Shown here piece by piece: positions 1 to 6,300 of a stretch of DNA of 9,513 nt. The stretch is from contig JAJZTU010000120.1 of NCBI GenBank assembly GCA_021848765.1, positions 1 to 9,513 on the forward strand. The letters run 5' to 3'. The stretch is from Bacillota bacterium. GTDB lineage: Bacteria > Bacillota > GCA-003054495 > Carboxydocellales > JAJZTU01. Each line of letters starts with the position of its first letter. The stretch's first letter is position 1. Made by a program: the position numbers and the translations under genes. The notes under the pieces are model-generated. The model saw only the letters and a list, made by a program, of their open reading frames with translations, had not been told where the DNA came from and did not search any database.

Positions 1-108
1 AACTGGGGTGTGGCCAAACAAATTGTTACGGCTTGGTTTGTCACAATTCCCGTATCTGCCTTAGCAGCTATGCTGCTCTATTGGGTATTCAGTTTTCTTG
101 GGGGGTAG
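1..108 (+). CDS. PiT-family inorganic phosphate permease, C-terminal end (partial)
   Basis: Frame 1 is open from the left edge to a TAG at 106-108 and gives the last 35 residues of a protein whose start lies outside the window. The tail is hydrophobic, with a segment containing AWFVTIPVSALAA followed by a second apolar stretch and a Gly-Gly end. This resembles the final transmembrane helices of PiT-type phosphate/sulfate permeases, which carry a conserved AW-x-x-T-x-P-x-S pattern there. Such proteins import phosphate with a cation across the cytoplasmic membrane. The gene converges on the glycosyltransferase, with a large hairpin between them. Only 35 residues are visible, so the family call rests on this one pattern; another polytopic transporter is possible. 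Confidence 0.6.
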   Translation, partial: NWGVAKQIVTAWFVTIPVSALAAMLLYWVFSFLGG

Positions 109-124
109 AATGGGAAAATCGGAA

Positions 125-168
125 CACAACGAAGTCCGCCGCATCAACTTGCGGCGGACTTCGTTGTG
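125..168. terminator. Perfect 19-bp hairpin between convergent genes, probable bidirectional terminator
   Basis: Bases 125-143 and 150-168 are exact reverse complements (19 of 19), separated by the 6-base loop TCAACT. The stem has a GC-rich core (GTCCGCCGC). It begins 16 bases after the stop of the plus-strand permease and ends 9 bases before the stop of the minus-strand glycosyltransferase, a typical place for a shared terminator. There is no T run after it on the plus strand. On the minus strand a weak T-rich stretch (TTCCGATTTTCCC) follows, so intrinsic termination looks better supported for the glycosyltransferase transcript. It could instead be an mRNA 3'-end stabilising hairpin or a copy of a dispersed palindromic repeat. 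Confidence 0.65.
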
Positions 169-177
169 GGTACACCC

Positions 178-900
178 TTAAGTCCCCCACTTTTCGCCCA
201 GGTATTTGCTGTTTTTATTACTTAGTTCAATCATATTTATGTTTTGGCCCGTAAATGTGCGGCTTCCGTAGTGAAAAACAAAGGTATCCCCTGCACAGAC
301 GTTTTGGTAACCTGCCTTGGCGATTCTGCGGCATAGATCAACATCCTCACACAGGCCCAGGTAGAATTTTTCATCCAACAAGCCGACCTCTTCCAGGACG
401 GAGCGCCTGGTTAGCAGACAGAATCCAGGGAGCCATTCAACGCTAAACCACTTACTGGAGTCACAGCGATTGTGATGCCTGGCATAAGCTTGCATTTCAC
501 TTATGGAGTTAAAATTCAGGCCTTCGTAACCGGTTATGGCAGCAAAGTTCGACCGGGGAGCTACGGCTCCGAATTCCGGGTTAGAGTTGAGACAGTTTAA
601 GAGGAGCTCCAGCCACCGGTGGGTGACGATGGTGTCATTATTTAATAGGAGAACGTATTCCCCTTTAGCCCTGCGGATACCTTGGTTATTTCCCCGGGCA
701 TAGCCCTGATTTTGGGGGTTGTGAATTACTGTTGCCCCTTTTATGGACAGGAAATATTTCAGAGTGCCATCCCTTGAACCGTTGTCCACCAATATCAATT
801 CATAGGGCAGTGTGGTATAGGCCAGGATGCTGTTAATACACTGCCTGGTATATTCCAGTTGATTCCAGGCCGGGATTACGATACTTATTAATCCGGACAT
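178..900 (-). CDS. Family-2 glycosyltransferase (rhamnosyltransferase-like)
   Basis: A 240-residue GT-A fold transferase that would move a sugar from a nucleotide-sugar to a growing glycan at the cytoplasmic face of the membrane. Landmarks are an N-terminal SIVIPAWNQ strand (residues 6-14), ILVDNGSRDGT (36-46) for nucleotide binding, NQGYARGNN (64-72), and LLLNNDT (84-90), whose NND stands for the metal-binding DXD. Further on come WLPGFCLLTRR (156-166), CEDVDLCRR (184-192) with the likely catalytic acid pair E185/D186, and H210 near the end. No membrane segment is seen. The ATG at 900 has a GGGGG-type purine-poor ribosome site about 8 bases upstream. It lies 80 bases beyond the zinc-ribbon gene with no hairpin terminator between them, so read-through from the metF operon is possible, though its function is unrelated. 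Sugar and acceptor cannot be predicted; a rhamnosyl- or cell-wall-glycan role is only a family tendency. Confidence 0.9.
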   Translation of the reverse strand: MSGLISIVIPAWNQLEYTRQCINSILAYTTLPYELILVDNGSRDGTLKYFLSIKGATVIHNPQNQGYARGNNQGIRRAKGEYVLLLNNDTIVTHRWLELLLNCLNSNPEFGAVAPRSNFAAITGYEGLNFNSISEMQAYARHHNRCDSSKWFSVEWLPGFCLLTRRSVLEEVGLLDEKFYLGLCEDVDLCRRIAKAGYQNVCAGDTFVFHYGSRTFTGQNINMIELSNKNSKYLGEKWGT

Positions 901-980
901 TTGTTCAACCCCCGGTTCATTTTTTTCTTTATGTTATGGTGCAAAGTTCCCGGGGGGTACTGTTCCTGACATTTTTCCTA

Positions 981-1256
981 CTACTTCAAATTGGTCTCAC
1001 AAATAGGGCAGGTATCTTCCCATTCCTGCCAGCAGGTATTGCACATAATCACTCCACAGTCACAACTTTTGGTCTCGCTGGATGGAGTTTTCTGTTGGCA
1101 TACCCGGCACCAGTAGAAGACCGTTACCGGCATAGCGCTTTTGACAGGGGTGGGATCCTTGGGCAGCACCTCCAGTTGAGGCTTCTCCCGGTCCATTCCC
1201 AGGGCCTTTCTCAATCCGGGGGGATATTTGGGGAACCATTCTTTATTTACAGCCAT
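981..1256 (-). CDS. Small eight-cysteine zinc-ribbon/RING-like protein, function unknown
   Basis: A 91-residue protein with no family I can name. The first 45 residues are basic and proline-containing without cysteine. The C-terminal half holds eight cysteines: C50, C53, C65, C67, C72, C75, C83, C86, spaced C-x2-C-x11-C-x1-C-x4-C-x2-C-x7-C-x2-C. That order of pairs is what a cross-braced two-zinc RING or a double zinc ribbon uses, but all ligands are Cys and there is no His at the usual RING position. The final CPIC pair (83-86) is also RING-like. No signal peptide or membrane segment is present. An AAGGAGGT ribosome site sits 8 bases before the ATG, and the gene starts 21 bases after the metF stop, so it is very likely the last gene of the metF operon. 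It may be a folding, assembly or regulatory partner of the complex, or a free-standing metal-binding protein. An iron-sulfur site is less likely because the CxxC pairs are far apart. Confidence 0.75.
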   Translation of the reverse strand: MAVNKEWFPKYPPGLRKALGMDREKPQLEVLPKDPTPVKSAMPVTVFYWCRVCQQKTPSSETKSCDCGVIMCNTCWQEWEDTCPICETNLK

Positions 1257-1277
1257 GACGGATTACCTCCTTTTCCA

Positions 1278-2207
1278 CTACCCAGCTGCTTTCGGCCTGG
1301 GCATTAAACCTGCTTTTTCCACGATGGTTGGGACTATTTCTTCCCAGGCTACTGCCATTATGTGCACACCGCTAATACCTTTGATGGTTTTTAGGTGTTT
1401 GATTTGCTCCACACAGATTTCCACTGCTTCGGCTTTTTGGTCTTCAGCCTGTTTCAGGCGTTCTACCATGGCATCAGGTACAATCATACCGGATACGTTT
1501 TTCTGCATATAAGCTGCAATCTTGGCTGATTTAACCGGCATCACTCCGGCCAGGATGTGACACCTCTCGTGAAGCCCTCTCCGGCGGACCAGTTCCATCC
1601 AGCGTTCGAAGCGCTCCAGATCAAAGATGCATTGGGTTTGGATGAACTGGGCTCCGGCGTTAATCTTTTTCTCCAGCCGGAAGACCCGGAACTCGAAAGG
1701 GTCGGCAAAGGGATTTGCCACCGCTCCGATAAAGAACCTGGGTTCATCTTCCTTGATGGGCTCTCCCGAAAGGAAGGCCTTATCATCCCTCATCCTTTTA
1801 ACAGTCTGGATGAGCTGGATGGAGTCGATGTCATAAACATTACAGCCGGTTCCATGGTTGCCAAAGCTTTGGTGGTCTCCGGACAGGCAGAGGATGTTTT
1901 TCATGCCCAGGCTATAAGCTCCCAGGAGGTCACTCTGGATGCCGATACGGTTTCTGTCCCGGCAGGTCATCTGGATAACCGGCTCTCCTCCGGCCTGGAT
2001 CACATGCACCCCGGCGGCTATGCTGGATAACCTGACAATGGCTGTTTGGTTGTCGGTTAGGTTCATGGCGTCACAGTAAGGCTTTAATTCCTCGGTGTGA
2101 TGACGGATGCTCTGACCGGAAGCGCTCTTAGGGGGTCCGATTTCACTGGTAACCACGAACTCACCCTTTTCCAGGAGCTGTTGCAGTCTGCTTTTTCCTT
2201 CCATCAT
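1278..2207 (-). CDS. metF: Methylenetetrahydrofolate reductase, MetF catalytic subunit
   Basis: A 309-residue TIM-barrel flavoprotein that reduces 5,10-methylene-H4folate to 5-methyl-H4folate, the last step of the Wood-Ljungdahl methyl branch before transfer to the corrinoid protein. The N-terminal strand VVTSEIGPP carries E22, which aligns with the catalytic Glu of the MetF family. CDAMNLTDNQ, GGEPVIQMTCRDRN, LCLSGDH and the Q-T-Q segment GAQFIQTQCIFD are family landmarks for flavin and folate binding. The length is normal for MetF. The ATG at 2207 is chosen because it overlaps the metV stop as ATGA and has GGAGG 10 bases upstream; the adjacent ATG at 2204 is 13 bases away. A longer reading to 2264 lies inside metV and has no family match. 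In this arrangement MetF would not take NAD(P)H directly but would receive electrons through MetV and the Hdr/MvhD module, as in the Moorella-type enzyme. Confidence 0.95.
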   Translation of the reverse strand: MMEGKSRLQQLLEKGEFVVTSEIGPPKSASGQSIRHHTEELKPYCDAMNLTDNQTAIVRLSSIAAGVHVIQAGGEPVIQMTCRDRNRIGIQSDLLGAYSLGMKNILCLSGDHQSFGNHGTGCNVYDIDSIQLIQTVKRMRDDKAFLSGEPIKEDEPRFFIGAVANPFADPFEFRVFRLEKKINAGAQFIQTQCIFDLERFERWMELVRRRGLHERCHILAGVMPVKSAKIAAYMQKNVSGMIVPDAMVERLKQAEDQKAEAVEICVEQIKHLKTIKGISGVHIMAVAWEEIVPTIVEKAGLMPRPKAAG

Positions 2208-2869
2208 AGCATCACATCCTCCCTGATTAATTTGCGTGGCCCTCCGTCCCTGGCTTTGGACCAATCCTTGGCCGGTTCGACTTCCATCAGCTGTTCCAGG
2301 CGGCCCAGGGCGGACATTTTGTCATAGATTAGCTGCCAGGCACAGGTGGTATCCTTGAGTTCGCATTTCCCGTTCTGGGAGCCACCACAAGGGCCATTGA
2401 GAATGCGTTTGGAACAGCGGATGATGGGACAGATGCCTCCGGTTTTGTGCAGGATGCAGTCTCCGCATAGACCGCAGCGCTCCTCCCATTTCCCGTGCTC
2501 TACCGCCCCTCCGGCAAATTTGGTATCCAGGGCCGGGACTACCCATTTGTCAGGGAATCTCTCGGCCAGGAACTGAACTCCTACTCCACAGGCCATGGAG
2601 ATGATGCAGTCAGCTTCGGCAGCCAGTTTCTCCAGGGGCTCCAGGTATTCGTTTTCACACTGGCGGGTAAGGGTTTCTTCTATGGTATGCAGGGGTCTGC
2701 CCTCCTGCTCCCTGAGGAGTCTCAAGGAGGTTGCCAGGATTCCTACTTCTTTTTCGCCCCCGGCCAGACAAACGGTTACACATTCGTTACAGCCAACGAT
2801 GAGGACTTTTCCGGCATCCTCGATCAGGCCGGCGATCTCCTTGATGGGCTTCTGCTGGGCTACTATCAT
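2204..2869 (-). CDS. metV: MetV, zinc/iron-sulfur partner subunit of methylenetetrahydrofolate reductase
   Basis: A 221-residue protein of the MTHFR C-terminal/MetV family, the obligate small subunit of acetogen-type MetF that relays electrons to the MetF flavin. It has 14 cysteines. C27, C30 and C34 sit in GCNECVTVC, and C88 and C94 in the middle. A dense C-terminal set follows: RCGLCGDC (C132, C135, C138), C147, C152, GPCGGS (C161), C169 and C176. The family binds iron-sulfur clusters and probably zinc through these. The Rossmann-like N-terminal half (KVLIVGCNEC) resembles other members. A GAGGTG ribosome site lies 6 bases upstream of the ATG. The gene starts 28 bases after mvhD and overlaps metF by 4 bases, which fits coupled translation of two tightly bound subunits. 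The last 20 residues are variable and basic. The family call is firm; the assignment of individual cysteines to clusters is not. Confidence 0.93.
   Translation of the reverse strand: MIVAQQKPIKEIAGLIEDAGKVLIVGCNECVTVCLAGGEKEVGILATSLRLLREQEGRPLHTIEETLTRQCENEYLEPLEKLAAEADCIISMACGVGVQFLAERFPDKWVVPALDTKFAGGAVEHGKWEERCGLCGDCILHKTGGICPIIRCSKRILNGPCGGSQNGKCELKDTTCAWQLIYDKMSALGRLEQLMEVEPAKDWSKARDGGPRKLIREDVML
2218..2222 (-). promoter_or_regulatory. Ribosome binding site inside the metV end that fixes the metF start
   Basis: GGAGG on the minus strand at 2222-2218 lies within the last codons of metV, 10 bases before the ATG at 2207 that overlaps the metV TGA. It supports 2207 over the adjacent ATG at 2204 (13 bases) and over the in-frame ATG at 2264 upstream of the site. 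Confidence 0.7.
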
Positions 2870-2897
2870 TTAGTTCACCTCTTTCTCAGGGGTTTTT

Positions 2898-3374
2898 CTA
2901 CTTACCCACGGCTTGTAGGGGTGGGTCTGCGGGCGAGGATTTCAGGTCATGGGCTTGAGCCCGGATTTTATTTAGGGGGCTGGGGCCCAGGGTCTTGATG
3001 CGTTCGGTCATTTCGTAGGCAATTTCGGCGAACCTGGGACCCATGGAGCCGGAGAGGTTGAACATTTCCAGGCGGCTGCCGCCGATGCCGACCTCGTCGA
3101 GGATTTTTTTGGCCTGCCCCACTCTCAACTTGGCGCGGTAGTTGCCTTTCAGGAAGTGACAGTCCCCTTCCAGGCAGCCGGCTACATATACCCCGTCAGC
3201 TCCTTCCTCAAAGGCTTCCAGCAAGAGGCGGACATCCACCCTGCCGCTGCAGGGCTGCTCGATCATGCGGATTGCCGGTGGATACTGGAGCCGCATGGAC
3301 CCCGCCAGGTCCGCGGCCGAATATGCACAGTAGTAACAGCAAAAGGCTACTATCTTGGGCTGAAATTCTTCCAT
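2898..3374 (-). CDS. mvhD: MvhD/FrhD-family [2Fe-2S] electron-transfer protein
   Basis: A 158-residue protein of the methyl-viologen-reducing hydrogenase delta-subunit family. In methanogens this protein carries a [2Fe-2S] cluster and docks a hydrogenase or formate dehydrogenase onto HdrA. The signature cysteines are all present: FCCYYCAY (C12, C13, C16), PCSGRV (C42) and GCLEGDCHF (C67, C72). It is slightly longer than typical archaeal MvhD because of a roughly 20-residue polar tail ending in AVGK. A GGAGG site lies 9 bases upstream of the ATG, and the gene begins 19 bases after hdrA. No hydrogenase or formate dehydrogenase subunit is encoded nearby. Here it most likely bridges the first or second flavin module of HdrA to MetV rather than to a hydrogenase; that partner choice is inference from gene order. 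Confidence 0.93.
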   Translation of the reverse strand: MEEFQPKIVAFCCYYCAYSAADLAGSMRLQYPPAIRMIEQPCSGRVDVRLLLEAFEEGADGVYVAGCLEGDCHFLKGNYRAKLRVGQAKKILDEVGIGGSRLEMFNLSGSMGPRFAEIAYEMTERIKTLGPSPLNKIRAQAHDLKSSPADPPLQAVGK

Positions 3375-3393
3375 GGCCTGATGCCTCCTTCGC

Positions 3394-6300
3394 TTAGTTT
3401 ATGCCCTGTATTTTGGCGAGCAGTTGGTCGTCCCGGTAGTGCTCTAACTGGATGGCTTTGCCCGGGCATTCACCTACACAGGTTCCGCAGCCGTGGCATT
3501 GGACAGGGTCGATTTCCGCGACCATATCCCGGTTAACCTTGGGGACGCTGTAGGGGCATACCCTGACACAGGTGAGACAGGCTGCACAGCGTTCGGGCCG
3601 CAGGATGCGGGCTACTACTCCGCCAACCATCAAGTGAGGTTGGGCCAAAATGTTGCAGGCTCTGGCTACCGCTCCCTGAGCCTGGAAGATGCTTTCAGCT
3701 ACTGTTTTGGGAGCATGGGCCACTCCGGAGAGAAAGATACCGGCTGAGGGGAAGTCCATGGGACCCAGCTTAGCGTGAGTTTCCACGAAGAACCCGTCTT
3801 CGTTCCGGGGTACTTTGAGCATGCTCCCTAATTTGCCTGCATTATCCGCGGCACCGGTACCTGTGGCCAGGACCAACAAGCTGGGCTCCAGGGAGAGGCA
3901 GGCTTTGCTGTCAGGGTCGATTACCTGAATTTTCAGGGCGCCCTGGGGGGTGATTTCCACCGCCGGACGTTTGGCTCCCGAATACTGGACGAAGAGGATT
4001 CCCAATTCACGGGCCGCTTTGTAATATTTTTCGTAGAACCCATAGGTCCGGATGTCCCGGTAAAGAATGACCACCTGGGTGTCAGGGAACTGTTTTTTGA
4101 TTTTAATCGCATTTTTTATGCTCTGCCCGCAGCAGGTCCGGCTGCAGTATTTCAGGATTTCCTCATCCCCGGCTGACGCACACTGGATGAAGACCAGGGA
4201 CTTGGCTGTTTTAAGCTTCCCGGTGTTATTTGCCAACATGGCTTCTAACTGGATTCCGGTGATGATTTTTTCGTTTTCGCCGTACCTGTAGTGAGAGTCG
4301 GGGGGATTTTCCCTGCCTCCTGTGGCTACGATTACCACTCCGTGCTCCACCTTATGGGTGCTGCGGATAGGGCTGCCTTGGGTTTTGGCCTGGGAGACAG
4401 TAGTGATAAAGTGGCCCTGGTGGCCGGAGAACTCCTCCAACTCCGAGTTGGTGAAGACCTGGATCAAAGGATTTTCCTTAACCTTGGTAATTGTCTCCTG
4501 GAGGAGCCGCTGCAGGTCATTGCCTTCCAAGGTAGAATAGAGTTTAGTTAAATTACCGCCCAACTGCGGCTCCCGTTCTACCAGATAGGAAGCCATTCCT
4601 TGCTGGGCCAAGTTGAGTGCCGCCGTCATCCCCGCAATTCCCCCGCCAATAATCAGGGCTTTGGGTACCACAGGCACAGGGTGAAGGTGCAGGGGCTGAT
4701 GGGTCATTACTTTTTTAACGGCCATGCGCACCAGGTCTTTGGCTTTATCTGTAGCCGCGACCGGATATTCCCGGTGTACCCAGGAACACTGGTCTCTGAT
4801 GTTAGCCATTTCAAAGAGGAATTGATTCAGGCCTGCTTCCCGCAAAGCCTCTCTAAAGAGGGCCTGGTGGGTACGGATGGTACAGGAGGCTACAACGACC
4901 CGGTTGAGGTTATGCTCCCGGATAATTTCCTGAATGTGCTTCAGGGTGTCCTGGGAGCAGCTGTAAAGGAATTCTTCACAGTGGGCCACTCCGGGAATAC
5001 TTCGGGCAAACTCTACCACACCGGGAACGTCTACTATCGAAGCGATATTTATCCCGCAGCGGCAGATGAATACTCCCACTCTGGGCTCCTCTCCGGAAAC
5101 ATCCCTTTCCCTGGGATAGAATTTGGGTTTGACCAGTTTGCCCCTGCCCGGGGCCATTATGCCCGCAGCAGTAGCTGCTGCCGCACTGGCATTCATTACT
5201 GTTTCGGGAATGTCCCGGGGACCCTGGAAGGCTCCGGCCACCAGTATCCCGGTCCGGGAAGTCTGAGTGGGATTCAGGGGGTCGGTCCAGGCGAAACCGT
5301 ACTCATTTAGCCGGAAGTCACCTGCTTTGGCCAGGTTTTCAGCATCTTTGGGGGGTCTTACCCCAACCGCCAGGACTACCAGGTCGAACTCTTCAGTGAT
5401 GACCCTGCCGTCCTGGAAGTATTTAATCACCAGGTTCTTGGTGACCGGGTCTTCCTTGACGGTGGAGATCATGGCCCGCAGGTAGCGCACCCCACCGTTT
5501 ACAGCTGATTGGACGTATTTGTCGAAGTTCTTGCCATAAGACCTCAGGTCAAGGTAAAAGATAGTAGGTTGAATATTCGGGTCGTGTTCCCGGGAGATAA
5601 TGGCCTCCTTGGTAGAGTACATACAGCAGATGGAGGAACAGTATTCAGCTCCGTTTTTGCAGTCCCGGGAGCCTACACACTGGATGAAAGCTACCTTAGC
5701 AGGGGCTTTATGGTCTGAGGGCCTCACTACATGGCCTTGGGTGGGACCGGTTGAACTCAACAGGCGCTCGAATTCTATGGAGGTCATGACATTTTGATAA
5801 TAGCCATAGCCGTATTCACCCTTAAGACTGGCATCATAGAGATCAAAGCCGGGCGCCAGAATCACTGAGCCTACTGTTAAGTCATGATACTCTTCCTGCT
5901 GACAGTGCTGAACCGCGTTCTTCTTGCAGGCGGTTTCGCACTGGAGGCATTCACAGCACACCCCGCAGTTCAGGCAGCGGTTAGCCTCTTCTACAGCCAT
6001 TTCCCCGGTGTAGGCCAGGACAACTTCCCTGAAGGTCTTTTTGCGCTCACCCAGGTCTATTCTGTCCGGTTCCAACCTTGGACGCCTGGTTACTTCGGCC
6101 AGTTCAGCCTTGGATTTCTCAATTTCCGGAAGGAGACCAAGCGCCTGGCGGCTTTCCAATAGATCCTGACCCTGGATATAGCGGTGGATGGACTCTGCGG
6201 CTCGCTTGCCTGCCGCAGCAGCCTCGATTAAAGTGGCCGGTCCGGTTACAGCGTCTCCTCCGGCGAAGATGCCGGGAATGTTGGTGGCCAGAGTTACCGG

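Noticed and set aside
901..980. A terminator or promoter between the zinc-ribbon gene and the glycosyltransferase
   Set aside because: I found only a short GGAAC direct repeat and a C/G run, no stable inverted repeat with a T tract and no convincing -35/-10 pair.
1557..2030. A 157-codon plus-strand open frame opposite metF
   Set aside because: Antisense shadow of a well-conserved MetF frame, with no domain of its own and no ribosome site worth noting.
2208..2264. Longer metF reading starting at an ATG at 2264
   Set aside because: The extra 19 residues lie inside metV, do not resemble MetF, and precede the GGAGG site that serves the ATG at 2207.
2495..2998. A 167-codon plus-strand open frame across metV and the mvhD end
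   Set aside because: It spans two minus-strand genes and their gap and has no family-like sequence, so it is a shadow.
4600..5310. A 236-codon plus-strand open frame opposite hdrA
   Set aside because: It lies wholly antisense to a clear HdrA coding region, has no recognisable motif, and the HdrA frame shows conserved family text throughout.
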